DNA from: Spongiactinospora sp. TRM90649
Lineage (GTDB): Bacteria; Actinomycetota; Actinomycetes; Streptosporangiales; Streptosporangiaceae
Assembly (NCBI RefSeq): GCF_029382225.1
Contig: NZ_JARLTC010000002.1
Span: 186,001-250,000, forward strand
Length of the DNA stretch: 64,000 bases
Reading direction: 5' to 3'
Part shown: positions 42,565 through 51,300 of the stretch, one piece after another
Position numbering within the stretch: position 1 is the first letter of the stretch
Layout of the letters: each line of letters starts with the position of its first letter
Program-made: the position numbers and the translations under genes
Notes under the pieces: generated by a model
What the model was told of the DNA's origin: nothing
The model's database searches: none
Seen by the model: only the letters and a program-made list of their open reading frames with translations

Positions 42565-43878
42565 GTGCCGTACCGCCTCACGGTACTGGGAACCGGCTAC
42601 CTCGGAGCGACCCATGCCGCGTGCATGGCCGAGCTGGGGTTCGAGGTACTTGGCCTCGACGTCGACGAAGCCAAGATTGAGCGATTGCGCTCCGGGGAGC
42701 TGCCCATCCACGAGCCGGGGCTGCGCGAGGTGTTGCAGCGCAACCTGGACAACGGGCGGCTGCGGTTCACGACCTCCTATGAGGAGGCCGCCGCGTTCGG
42801 TGATGTCCACTTCGTCTGTGTGGGCACGCCGCAGAAGAAAGGCGAGAACGCCGCCGACGTCTCCTACCTGGACGCCGTCGTGGAGTCACTGGCCCCCCAC
42901 CTGACCCGCGAGTGCCTGGTGGTGGGCAAGTCCACGGTCCCGGTCGGTACGGCCCAGCGGCTCGCCGACAAGCTGGTCCGGCTGGCCCCCGCCGGCCCCC
43001 AGGTGGAGCTTGCCTGGAACCCCGAGTTCCTACGCGAGGGCTTCGCCGTCCAGGACACCCTCCATCCCAACCGCATCGTGCTCGGCATCGGCAGCGAGAA
43101 GGCCGAGAAGATCCTGCGCGAGGTCTACGCACCGCTCGGCGACGTGCCGATCGTGGTGACCGACTACCCCACCTCCGAGCTGGTGAAGTCGGCCGCGAAC
43201 GCGTTCCTGGCCACCAAGATCTCCTTCATCAACGCCATGGCGGAGGTGTGCGAGGCGTCGCACGCCGACGTCAAGCAGCTCTCCCTCGCGCTGTCGTTCG
43301 ACGAGCGGATCGGCGGCAAGTTCCTCAACCCCGGGCTCGGCTTCGGCGGCGGCTGCCTGCCCAAGGACATCAGGGCCTTCATGGCGCGGGCCGGTGAGCT
43401 GGGCGCGGACCAGGCGCTGACCTTCCTGCGCGAGGTGGACGCGATAAACATGCGCCGCCGCGCCCGCATGGTGGACCTGGCCAGGGAACTGGTGGGCGGC
43501 TCGTTCCAGGGCTGCACGGTGGCGGTGCTCGGCGCGGCGTTCAAGCCGAACTCCGACGACATCCGCGACTCGCCCGCGCTGGACGTCGCGGCGACCATAG
43601 GGGATCAGGGCGGCAGGGTGACCGTCTACGATCCGGTGGCGCTGGACAACGCCCGCCGGGCGCATCCCGAGCTGACCTACGGCTCCTCCGCGCTGGAGGC
43701 GGCCAGGGGTGCGCACGTGGTGCTGCTGCTCACCGAGTGGCAGGAGTTCATCGACCTGGATCCGGAGGAACTGGGCTCGGTGGTGGCCACCCGCAAGATC
43801 GTGGACGGCCGCAACGCGCTCGACGCCGAGACCTGGCGGGCCTCGTCGTGGCACTACCGGGCGCTGGGCCGTCCCTGA
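42565..43878 (+). CDS. UDP-glucose 6-dehydrogenase-family protein
   Basis: 437 residues from GTG 42565, with GAGGAG nine bases upstream. The NAD site is RLTVLGTGYLGATHAACMAE, and GFGGGCLPKDIRAF holds the catalytic Cys264. It oxidises an NDP-hexose (usually UDP-glucose) to the uronate in two steps. The product UDP-glucuronate could feed surface glycans, linking it to the polymer region at the start of the window. The end of the gene is duplicated just after the stop as a short direct repeat. Confidence 0.9.
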   Translation: MPYRLTVLGTGYLGATHAACMAELGFEVLGLDVDEAKIERLRSGELPIHEPGLREVLQRNLDNGRLRFTTSYEEAAAFGDVHFVCVGTPQKKGENAADVSYLDAVVESLAPHLTRECLVVGKSTVPVGTAQRLADKLVRLAPAGPQVELAWNPEFLREGFAVQDTLHPNRIVLGIGSEKAEKILREVYAPLGDVPIVVTDYPTSELVKSAANAFLATKISFINAMAEVCEASHADVKQLSLALSFDERIGGKFLNPGLGFGGGCLPKDIRAFMARAGELGADQALTFLREVDAINMRRRARMVDLARELVGGSFQGCTVAVLGAAFKPNSDDIRDSPALDVAATIGDQGGRVTVYDPVALDNARRAHPELTYGSSALEAARGAHVVLLLTEWQEFIDLDPEELGSVVATRKIVDGRNALDAETWRASSWHYRALGRP

Positions 43879-43884
43879 CCTTAC

Positions 43885-43903
43885 GGACGGCGCTGGGCCG
43901 TCC
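43885..43903. terminator. Hairpin between ugd-like gene and purE
   Basis: GGACGGC and GCCGTCC form a 7-bp stem with a GCTGG loop in the 36-bp gap between convergent genes. It is a plausible bidirectional terminator. The 15-bp GGCGCTGGGCCGTCC at 43860-43874 recurs at 43889-43903 and partly makes up this stem. Confidence 0.5.
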
Positions 43904-43914
43904 TGACCCTCGTA

Positions 43915-44406
43915 CTAGGCTTCGGCTCTCAGTTTCTCGCCCTTGGCGTGGGCCATGGCCCGCAGGTCGTCCTGGAAGGCGACCATGCGCTCGCGGAGCG
44001 CCTGGTCGCCTGCCGCCAGGATGCGGACGGCCAGCAGCCCCGCGTTGCGCGCCCCGCCGATCGCGACGGTGGCCACCGGCACCCCGGCGGGCATCTGCAC
44101 GATCGACAGCAGAGAGTCCATGCCGTCCAGGTATTTCAGCGGCACGGGCACGCCGATCACCGGCAGCGGCGTCACGGACGCCAGCATGCCGGGCAGGTGC
44201 GCCGCTCCCCCGGCCCCCGCGATGATCACCTGGAGGCCCCGGGACGCGGCCTGCTCGCCGTACGCGATCATCTCGTGCGGCATGCGGTGCGCCGAGACGA
44301 CGTCGGCCTCGTAGGGCACGCCGAACTCCTTCAGGGCCTCGGCGGCGAGCCGCATGACCGGCCAGTCCGAGTCGCTGCCCATCACGATGCCGACCGTGGC
44401 GGTCAC
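43915..44406 (-). CDS. purE: N5-carboxyaminoimidazole ribonucleotide mutase
   Basis: 163 residues. [20 protein letters not shown] and [11 protein letters not shown] are the class I PurE motifs, followed by [20 protein letters not shown], the substrate loop. It converts N5-CAIR to CAIR in purine synthesis after PurK. The GTG start at 44406 overlaps the purK stop as GTGA, so the pair is translationally coupled. Confidence 0.95.
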   Translation of the reverse strand: MTATVGIVMGSDSDWPVMRLAAEALKEFGVPYEADVVSAHRMPHEMIAYGEQAASRGLQVIIAGAGGAAHLPGMLASVTPLPVIGVPVPLKYLDGMDSLLSIVQMPAGVPVATVAIGGARNAGLLAVRILAAGDQALRERMVAFQDDLRAMAHAKGEKLRAEA

Positions 44407-45560
44407 GTGTAGATCCCTTCGCTGAGGTAGACGGCGGCGTGCCGGGCGCGGGCGCGCACCGATTCGAGGTCGTCTCCGAGCGCGGTGACGTGGCCGATCT
44501 TGCGCCCGGGACGTACCTCCTTGCCGTAGAAGTGCACCTTGATGCCCGGGTCGTGGGCCATCACGTGCTCGTAGCGGGAGTACATGTCGGGGTCGTCGCC
44601 GCCGAGCAGGTTGGCCATCACCACGACCGGCGCGGCCATGGACGGCGAGCCGAGCGGCAGGTCGAGCACCGCCCGCAGGTGCTGCTCGAACTGGGAGGTG
44701 CGGGCGCCCTCGATGGTCCAGTGGCCGCTGTTGTGCGGGCGCATGGCCAGCTCGTTGACCACCATGCCGGTGCGGGTCTGGAACATCTCCACCGCGAGCA
44801 GCCCGGTCACGCCGAGCTCGTTGGCGATCTTCAGGCCGACCCGCTGGGCCTCGGCGGCGTGCTCGGGGTCAAGGTCAGGCGCGGGCGCGATCACCTCGAC
44901 GCAGATGCCGTCACGCTGCACCGTCGCGACCACCGGGTAGCTGACGCCCTGCCCGTGCGGCGATCTGGCGACCAGTACGGCCAGCTCGCGCTCGAAGTCG
45001 ACGTGCGCCTCGGCGATCAGCGGGACCCCGCTCGCCAGCACCTCGGCCGCCTCGGTGGCGTCGCCGCAGATCCACACGCCCCGGCCGTCGTAGCCGCCGC
45101 GGATCGCCTTGAGCACCACCGGCCAGCCGTGCTCCTCGCCGAACTCCCGCACGTCGGTCTCGGAGGAGACGCGCCGCCACGGCGGGCACGGCGCGCCGAA
45201 GGCGGTCAGCCGCTCCCGCATGACCGCCTTGTCCTGCGCGTGCACCAGGGCCGACGCCCCCGGGTGGACGGCCAGGCCCTCGGCCGCAAGGGCGGCGATG
45301 TGCTCGGTCGGGACGTGCTCGTGGTCGAAGGTGACCGCGTCGCACCCCTTGGCGAAGTCGCGCAGGTCGTCGAGGTCGCGGTAGTCGCCGTAGCGGGCGT
45401 CGGGGATGACGCGGGCCGCGCTCTCGCCGGGGACGCCGGCCAGCACGCGGAGTTCGACACCGAGGCCGATCGCGGCCTGTTGCATCATCCGGGCGAGCTG
45501 CCCGGCCCCGACCACGCCGACGACGGGCATACCGACACCAGGCATATCTTGGCTGCTCAC
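44403..45560 (-). CDS. purK: N5-carboxyaminoimidazole ribonucleotide synthase
   Basis: 385 residues. [20 protein letters not shown] is the biotin-carboxylase-type N-domain, and an ATP-grasp domain follows ([20 protein letters not shown], then [19 protein letters not shown]). It makes N5-CAIR from AIR, ATP and bicarbonate, feeding PurE downstream. GTG 45560 is used; ATG 45545 or 45530 would remove up to ten residues and are as likely. Adjacent upstream, in the same direction, is the DUF6297-like membrane protein. Confidence 0.95.
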   Translation of the reverse strand: MSSQDMPGVGMPVVGVVGAGQLARMMQQAAIGLGVELRVLAGVPGESAARVIPDARYGDYRDLDDLRDFAKGCDAVTFDHEHVPTEHIAALAAEGLAVHPGASALVHAQDKAVMRERLTAFGAPCPPWRRVSSETDVREFGEEHGWPVVLKAIRGGYDGRGVWICGDATEAAEVLASGVPLIAEAHVDFERELAVLVARSPHGQGVSYPVVATVQRDGICVEVIAPAPDLDPEHAAEAQRVGLKIANELGVTGLLAVEMFQTRTGMVVNELAMRPHNSGHWTIEGARTSQFEQHLRAVLDLPLGSPSMAAPVVVMANLLGGDDPDMYSRYEHVMAHDPGIKVHFYGKEVRPGRKIGHVTALGDDLESVRARARHAAVYLSEGIYT

Positions 45561-45566
45561 GTCGGC

Positions 45567-47030
45567 TCAGCTTACCGGGGCCCGCCGGGCGGCCCGCCAC
45601 GTGTACAGGGCGAACGTTCCCGCGCCCATGACGGCCTGGACGGCCGGCAGCCCACCGGCCGCTCCGGCGGGCAAGGAAAAGGCCAGCAGCAGCGGCGCGC
45701 AGCCGAGCAGGGCGATGTCGATCCCGGTGAACGCCCAGATCAGCGGGCCGGTAGGGATCGCGCCGCCGGGCGTATCGATGATCGGCATCGAGTGGTCCAC
45801 GGGCCGCCGCCGGGCCATCCGCAGCGCCCCGGCCGCGATGGCGGGGGCGGCGAGCGGTGCGAGGGCGATGGTGGAGACGGATGAGTCCAGAGTCATGAGG
45901 GCGGCGGCCAGCCAGACGGCGGCGAGGAAGGCGGGGAGCAGGCCGCGGGCGGCGAGCAGGGCGCCCTGGCCGACTCCGAGCAGGCGGGCCAGGGTGGGGT
46001 CCTCGCCGTCTCGGCGGGCGCCCGCCGTACCCGCGACGGCGGCGGCCAGCGCACCGGCGAGCAGTAGGACCGGGGTGAGGTCGGTGTCGCCGCGCGCCGC
46101 CACGGCCAGCGCGGGCAGCGCGACGGACCCGGCCAGCAGCGCCATGCGGAGCGGACGGCGGGCCAGCCTGCGCCAGTCGTACCAGGCCAGGGCCAGCGGG
46201 GCGGGCAGCTTCGGCCAGGGCCGCGACCGCAGGACGCGGGTGCGCCAGTGGTTCTCCTCGGCGATCCAGGTGAGCACGCCGGGGTCGAGTCCGACGGTGG
46301 CGGTGGCGACGTGCCCGGCTCGGGTGGAGGCGGTCAGGACGGCGGCGGCGGGCATGCTCGCCAGGGCCGTCCAGGCGCGCCGGACGAGGAGGGCGGCGGC
46401 GACGGCCGTCCCCGCGCCCCCGGCGACCGGGACGAACACGGCGGCCAGCGCGACCAGTACGGCCAGCGCCACCGCGAGCGGGATCCACCATCGCTCCCAC
46501 GCCGGATCGGCCTGGGCCAGCACGGTGAGCACGCCGCCGCCCGCCGTCGCCGAGACGCCCAGGACGGTCGCGACGGCCACGGACACCACGATGGAGCCCT
46601 CCGCGCCGAGGAGGCCCAGCAGCCCAAGGCCGAGCACCGCCCCGGCGGCCAGCGCCACGGCCAGCAGGATCGCCCCGGTACGGCTCAGCACCGCGCGGCG
46701 CGGCAGCGGGGAGAGCAGCAGCCAGGCGGCGTCGGCGGCGGAGACGGCGACCGGGCCGACCGCGCGCGCGGCGGCCAGCGCCCCGGCGAGGGCCAGCCCG
46801 AGCAGCACCAGGCCGGGCACGACCCGCGCCGGGTCGGCCTGCCCGGCGAGCGCGCCCAGCACGGACATCACCGGCTGGGAGAGGACGGCCACCGCGACCG
46901 CGAGGCCGACGAGCAGCGTGTAGCGGTCGCTCCAGGTCCGCGGCCGGATGTTCCCACGCCGGTATGCGCGGATCTGCGCGCGGACGGCCGTCACGTTGGT
47001 CACACCGGTCCTGACAGTCCCGGAGGTCAC
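45567..47030 (-). CDS. ABC-system membrane protein (DUF6297-like)
   Basis: 487 residues, about twelve membrane helices, rich in Ala/Leu/Val. The GTG start at 47030 overlaps the ABC ATPase stop as GTGA. A cytoplasmic loop carries WIAEENHWRTRVLRSRPWPK and LALAWYDWRRLARRP, with a basic-aromatic set seen in the actinobacterial family I know as DUF6297. It is expected to be the permease or partner of the ATPase just upstream. What is transported is unknown. It ends 7 bp before purK. Confidence 0.78.
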   Translation of the reverse strand: MTSGTVRTGVTNVTAVRAQIRAYRRGNIRPRTWSDRYTLLVGLAVAVAVLSQPVMSVLGALAGQADPARVVPGLVLLGLALAGALAAARAVGPVAVSAADAAWLLLSPLPRRAVLSRTGAILLAVALAAGAVLGLGLLGLLGAEGSIVVSVAVATVLGVSATAGGGVLTVLAQADPAWERWWIPLAVALAVLVALAAVFVPVAGGAGTAVAAALLVRRAWTALASMPAAAVLTASTRAGHVATATVGLDPGVLTWIAEENHWRTRVLRSRPWPKLPAPLALAWYDWRRLARRPLRMALLAGSVALPALAVAARGDTDLTPVLLLAGALAAAVAGTAGARRDGEDPTLARLLGVGQGALLAARGLLPAFLAAVWLAAALMTLDSSVSTIALAPLAAPAIAAGALRMARRRPVDHSMPIIDTPGGAIPTGPLIWAFTGIDIALLGCAPLLLAFSLPAGAAGGLPAVQAVMGAGTFALYTWRAARRAPVS

Positions 47031-47668
47031 TTGGACACCGCCTTTCCGTCCGAGAGCACCACCAGGCGGGCGCCCGCGGCCTCGGCGAGGCGGGCGTCGT
47101 GGGTGGCCATCACGACGGTGCCGCCCGCGGCGGCGTACCCGGCCAGGACGGCGGCCAGGCGGAGCCGGAAGTCGGCGTCGAGGCCGCGTTCCGGCTCGTC
47201 GAGCAGCAGCAGCCTGCTGGGGCGGATCAGCGCCATCGCGAGCGACAGCCGCTGCCGCTGGCCTGTGGAGAGGTTGGGTGGCGCGACGTCGGCGCGTTCC
47301 CGCAGGTCGAAGGCGTCGAGCATGGTGTCGGCGGACTGGCATGCCGTCCCGTGGACGGCGTGCGCCAGCTCCAGGTGCTCGCGGACGGTCAGCCCCGGAT
47401 ACCAGCCAGGTTCGTCGGCCACCAGCACCACATCGCCCCAGAACGCCGCGTCGTCGCGCGGCGGCCCGCCGCCGAGGACGTCGAGGAGGCCGTCGTCGAG
47501 CCGCTGGAGCCCGGCCAGGCCGCGCAGCAGCGTGGACTTGCCGACGCCGTTGCCGCCCATGACCGCGACCACCTCACCGGCCGCGACGTGCAGGTCCACG
47601 CCGCCGAGCACGAGATTGCCGCCCAGTTCGACGCGGGCGTGGTCGAGTGTAACGACTGGTTCTGTCAC
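47027..47668 (-). CDS. ABC transporter ATP-binding protein
   Basis: 213 residues from GTG 47668. Walker A MGGNGVGKSTLLRG, the ABC signature LSTGQRQRLSLAMAL, Walker B RLLLLDEPERGLD and the H-loop VMATHD are all clear. The Q-loop position is VLVADEPG without the normal Gln, a possible functional difference. It pairs with the overlapping membrane protein at 45567-47030 as an exporter-like two-gene system of unknown substrate. Confidence 0.93.
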   Translation of the reverse strand: MTEPVVTLDHARVELGGNLVLGGVDLHVAAGEVVAVMGGNGVGKSTLLRGLAGLQRLDDGLLDVLGGGPPRDDAAFWGDVVLVADEPGWYPGLTVREHLELAHAVHGTACQSADTMLDAFDLRERADVAPPNLSTGQRQRLSLAMALIRPSRLLLLDEPERGLDADFRLRLAAVLAGYAAAGGTVVMATHDARLAEAAGARLVVLSDGKAVSK

Positions 47669-47951
47669 GTTTGGGATGCTAGCGAGCCGGGGGGCCGGGT
47701 GGCCCCTGGAGGGACGCCCGGATGACCCCATGTGACTGGGTCTCCCCAGACCCCCCATTACAGGAGATAATCCGCACTTAGGTCGAAATATCAGTCAAGC
47801 GGCGATATTTCATTCCTAGCACTAGAGTGCAACAGATGCACCTTCGGGCATCTGCGTACGTGGGGGCTCACTCCCCCGGTAGCCTGATGTCAGAGCCAGG
47901 CCCGGCCCGCACCACACGGTCGGCCCTCCCGGAAAGGACCGCACCGGAGCC

Positions 47952-48413
47952 GTGCAGATACTCACCCGCCTCTACCAGCGGTTTTCCGCCCTGGTGTACG
48001 AGCTGGCCAAGTTCGGCACGATCGGCGCCCTCGCTTTCGTCATCGACTTCGGCTCCACCAACCTGTTCCGCTTCGGGATGGGCATGGGGCCACTGGTCTC
48101 GAAGGTCATCGCCACGGTGATCGCGGCCACGTTCGCCTACCTGGGCAACCGCTTCTGGACCTGGCGCCACCGCCAGCAGAACGGCATGGCGCGCGAGTAC
48201 GTCCTGTTCTTCGTGCTCAACGGCATCGGCCTGCTGATCTCCCTGCTGGTGATCGGCTTCGTGTTCTACGGGCTCAACCTGAAGGACCCGCTGAGCTACA
48301 ACATCGCGTTCGTCATCGGCACCGGCCTGGGCACGCTGTTCCGCTTCTGGTCCTACAAGAAGTGGGTCTTCCTCGAAGCCGGCGTCGAACCACAGCTCAC
48401 CCGCGCCCGCTGA
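47952..48413 (+). CDS. GtrA-family membrane protein
   Basis: 153 residues, four membrane helices. ELAKFGTIGALAFVIDFGST, FAYLGNRFWTWRHRQ and RFWSYKKWVFLE are the GtrA signatures. Members help move polyprenyl-linked sugars or partner glycosyltransferases. GTG 47952 is preceded by GGAG at close range. Upstream about 280 bp is gene-free and holds no clear motif. It stands away from the glycan cluster but could serve it. Confidence 0.9.
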   Translation: MQILTRLYQRFSALVYELAKFGTIGALAFVIDFGSTNLFRFGMGMGPLVSKVIATVIAATFAYLGNRFWTWRHRQQNGMAREYVLFFVLNGIGLLISLLVIGFVFYGLNLKDPLSYNIAFVIGTGLGTLFRFWSYKKWVFLEAGVEPQLTRAR

Positions 48414-48437
48414 GCCCGCGAACACAGGACCACGCGA

Positions 48438-49745
48438 TCACGCGGGCCCGCTGACCGCACGGTTGCGGCCGTCGCCGTTCAGCCCGCCGTTCTCCTCGCC
48501 GTCTCGCCGCACGGGCAGCAGGAACACGCCGAACACCGCCGGACGGGGCCGTAGCAGTTCCAGGCGCCCGCCGTCCGCCGCCGCCAGTGCACGGGCCAGG
48601 GTCAGCCCGAGCCCGGTGCCGCCCCCGCCGCTCACGTTGCGCTCGAAGACGCGCGGAGCGAGGTCGTCGGCGATGCCCGGCCCCTGGTCGCCGACCTCGA
48701 TGACGATCGACTTCTCGGTGCTGCTGGTCGTGACGATGACCGGCCCGCCGCCGTGCTCCAGCGAGTTCTCCAGCAGCGAGGCCACCACCTGCCCGAGCGC
48801 GCCGGGAGTGGCCATCGCGCGCAGGCCGCGGTCGCCGTCCAGCATGAGCTTCCTGCCGGACCGGCGGAACGCCGGTTCCCACTCGGTGACCTGCTGGACC
48901 AGGATGGGGTCGATGGCGATCGGCGCCGCCTGGGAGTGACGCTGACGGCGCGCCGCGCTGAGCAGCTCGTCGATCACCGAGGTCAGGCGCTCCGCCTGGA
49001 CGATCGCCGCCTCGCCCTCCTCACGCACCACCTCGGGCTCGTCGGCGGCGCCGACGATCTCCTCCAGCCGCATGGTGAGTCCGGTGAGGGGCGTGCGGAG
49101 CTGGTGGGACGCCTCGGTGGCGAACTCCCGCTCCCTGCTGAGCAGGTCGGAGATCCGTGTGGCGCTGCGGTCCAGCACCTCGGCCACCCGGTCGAGCTCC
49201 TGGATGCCGTAGCGGTGCTTGCTGGGGCGCGCGTCGCCGGAGCCCAGCCGTTCCGCGATCATGGCGAGATCCCGCAGCGGCAGCGTGAGACGGCGCGACT
49301 GCACGATCGCCAGGCCCACCGCGACGGCCAGCGCCGCCGCGGCCAGCGCCACGATCAGCAGCAGCCGGGCGCGCACGTCGCTCTCGACCTCACCGCGGTC
49401 GCGGCTGACCTGGACCCACACCCCGCTCTCCGAGTTGGCGTCGGCGGTCATCTTCCGCCCAGTGGGCGGCTCGGTGCCGACGATCGTGGCGCGTGGGGGG
49501 TTGCCGCCCTCGTAGACCTGAATGTAGCGATCCGGGTAGTTGCGTGCGAGCTGTTCGGCGTCGATGGGTTCGTCCTGAATGCGGGCGTACTCCACCTCCC
49601 CCAGCAGCCGCCTCGCGTCGGACTGCAGTTCCTGTCCGGCCTCATCGACGATCAGCCGGCTGACCACGACCCCGAGCGGCACCCCCAGCAGGAGGACGGC
49701 GATGACCGCGACGACCAGGGTGGAGGACAGTAGTCGTCGGCGCAT
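48438..49745 (-). CDS. Sensor histidine kinase (two-component)
   Basis: 435 residues. Two membrane helices (about 9-33 and 128-148) bound a 95-residue outer sensor domain. HAMP follows, then the H-box ASHQLRTPLTGL with phospho-accepting His214, N-box LLENSLEHGG, G1 DQGPGIADD and G2 GGTGLGLTLARAL. It signals to the response regulator next to it (3 bp upstream on the same strand). The outer domain has no known ligand fold visible, so the signal is unknown. Confidence 0.94.
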   Translation of the reverse strand: MRRRLLSSTLVVAVIAVLLLGVPLGVVVSRLIVDEAGQELQSDARRLLGEVEYARIQDEPIDAEQLARNYPDRYIQVYEGGNPPRATIVGTEPPTGRKMTADANSESGVWVQVSRDRGEVESDVRARLLLIVALAAAALAVAVGLAIVQSRRLTLPLRDLAMIAERLGSGDARPSKHRYGIQELDRVAEVLDRSATRISDLLSREREFATEASHQLRTPLTGLTMRLEEIVGAADEPEVVREEGEAAIVQAERLTSVIDELLSAARRQRHSQAAPIAIDPILVQQVTEWEPAFRRSGRKLMLDGDRGLRAMATPGALGQVVASLLENSLEHGGGPVIVTTSSTEKSIVIEVGDQGPGIADDLAPRVFERNVSGGGGTGLGLTLARALAAADGGRLELLRPRPAVFGVFLLPVRRDGEENGGLNGDGRNRAVSGPA

Positions 49746-49748
49746 CGC

Positions 49749-50417
49749 CTACTCGCGTTCGAACCGGAACCCGACTCCACGGACAGTCGTGATGTATCGC
49801 GGCTTGGCGGCGTCGTCTCCGAGCTTGCGGCGCAGCCACGAGATGTGCATGTCGAGCGTCTTCGTGGAGCCCCACCAGTTGGTGTCCCAGACCTCGCGCA
49901 TGATCTGCTCGCGGGTCACCACCTTCCCGGCGTCCCTGACCAGCACCCGGAGCAGGTCGAACTCCTTGGTGGTCAGGTGCAGCTCCTTGTCGCCCATCCA
50001 GGCACGGCGGGAGTCGGCGTCGATCCGCACCCCCTGCACCACGGGCGTCTCCGAGGTGCCCCGGCGCAACAGCGCCCGCACGCGCGCGAGTAGTTCCGCG
50101 AGCCGGAACGGCTTGGTCACGTAGTCGTCGGCGCCCGCGTCCAGCCCGACGACGGTGTCCACTTCGTCAACGCGCGCGGTGAGGATCAGCACGGGTGTCC
50201 CGTGGCCCTCCGCGCGAATACGGCGGGCGACCTCCAAGCCGTCCATCTCGGGAAGGCCCAGGTCCAAAACGATCAGGTCGATGCCCCCCGACAAAGCCCT
50301 TTCCAGGGCCTGCGGGCCGTCGGGGCTCACCTCTACCTGATAGCCCTCACGGCGCAGTGCGCGCGCGAGCGGCTCGGAGATCGAGGTGTCATCCTCGGCG
50401 AGAAGTACGCAGGTCAT
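49749..50417 (-). CDS. OmpR-family response regulator
   Basis: 222 residues. The receiver has ED8/D9-type acidic residues (LLAEDDTSI), phospho-acceptor Asp52 in VLDLGLPEMDG, Thr/Ala in ILTAR and Lys in VTKPF. The winged-helix DNA-binding domain ends TLDMHISWLRRKLGDD and TVRGVGFRFERE. It is the first gene of the pair with the histidine kinase. Three TTGAC repeats spaced by one helical turn lie 51-80 bp before its start and may be its own binding site. Confidence 0.95.
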   Translation of the reverse strand: MTCVLLAEDDTSISEPLARALRREGYQVEVSPDGPQALERALSGGIDLIVLDLGLPEMDGLEVARRIRAEGHGTPVLILTARVDEVDTVVGLDAGADDYVTKPFRLAELLARVRALLRRGTSETPVVQGVRIDADSRRAWMGDKELHLTTKEFDLLRVLVRDAGKVVTREQIMREVWDTNWWGSTKTLDMHISWLRRKLGDDAAKPRYITTVRGVGFRFERE

Positions 50418-50467
50418 GAAGCGATCGTAGGACCTTAGGGGATCGTTTCCCGGCTGCAGCGCGCGGT

Positions 50468-50497
50468 TTGACTCGTCATTGACCTATCCATTGACCT
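50468..50497. promoter_or_regulatory. Three helically phased TTGAC repeats upstream of the response regulator
   Basis: TTGAC occurs at 50468, 50479 and 50491, 11 and 12 bp apart, within the gene-free region upstream of the regulator. The last two are part of the 9-bp direct repeat CATTGACCT. OmpR-type regulators bind tandem direct repeats at this spacing, so autoregulation is a fair inference. Confidence 0.5.
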
Positions 50498-50688
50498 GGG
50501 CAAACGTTGATAAATCACGGTTTGTCATCGCCCATCGACCATCGTTTCTGAGCTACGCCGCGCCCGCGCCGCATAACCTTCCCCAAAAGCCGGCCCGCTA
50601 AATGTTCCCCCAATTCGATAATCCTTCCCCAGATCCCGCCGTAGCAGGCGTGTCCCGACATTCCCCCACCAATCGGGGCGCTGTGCGG

Positions 50689-51240
50689 TCACGGGCCCGC
50701 GTCGCCCGGCTCCCGCTCCTCCGTAGGGAAGAAGATCCCGCTGATCACATACGGCCGGCGCCCCGGCGCGGGCCCGTTGCCCGCCCGTGCCCTGAGCACC
50801 TCCAGCAACTCACCGGCCACCTCCTCCATCTCCTCCGGGCCGAGCCACAACGTCGACTGCCGGTACCCCACCCGATCCGCCTCCGGATCGGCCCCCGGCC
50901 GATCGAGATAGGCGTTGAACTCGGCGAGCAGCGCCGCCATGGCCGCCGCGAAGCCGTGCCGGTGGTCCTGGAGGGACATCGCCCTGGCCGTGCCGAGATC
51001 GATGTGGGTGGCGTCGCGCCGGAGCCGGTAGTGGCGCTCGACCATCCCCCGCACCCGCTGCTCGTCGGCGACCTCCAGCAGCCCGGCGTCGGCGAGCAGG
51101 CCGACATGCCGGTACAGGGTGGTCTTGGGTACGTCGGGAAGGCTCTCGCAGATGTCGGACGTGGTGCGGACGCGTCCACCGGACAGCGCCCACATGATGC
51201 GCAGCCGGACGGGATGCAAGATCAGCTCAAGCGAGTCCAT
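50689..51240 (-). CDS. ArsR-like winged-helix transcriptional regulator
   Basis: 183 residues from ATG 51240. LELILHPVRLRIMWALSGGR, then TSDICESLPDVPKTTLYRHV is an ArsR/PadR-like winged helix; MVERHYRLRRDATHIDLGTA gives the wing. A C-terminal helical domain follows, typical of the helix_turn_helix plus effector families often annotated as ArsR. It is divergent from the erythromycin-esterase gene, sharing a 60-bp promoter region with repeated GGGA/TCCC half-sites, so it probably controls that gene and itself. Confidence 0.85.
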   Translation of the reverse strand: MDSLELILHPVRLRIMWALSGGRVRTTSDICESLPDVPKTTLYRHVGLLADAGLLEVADEQRVRGMVERHYRLRRDATHIDLGTARAMSLQDHRHGFAAAMAALLAEFNAYLDRPGADPEADRVGYRQSTLWLGPEEMEEVAGELLEVLRARAGNGPAPGRRPYVISGIFFPTEEREPGDAGP

Positions 51241-51250
51241 CGGCCAATTA

Positions 51251-51293
51251 TCCCATATCTGGTACTGTTCCCGAAGTTGGGAATATTTGGGAG
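51251..51293. promoter_or_regulatory. Divergent promoter with operator-like half-sites
   Basis: TCCCATAT (51251-51258) and ATATTTGGGA (51283-51292) face each other, and TTCCC (51268-51272) and GGGAA (51279-51283) form an inner inverted pair. The whole shared region is 60 bp, so a regulator bound here would affect both genes. The ribosome-binding GGGAGG of the esterase overlaps the last half-site. Confidence 0.45.
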
Positions 51294-51300
51294 GTAATCG

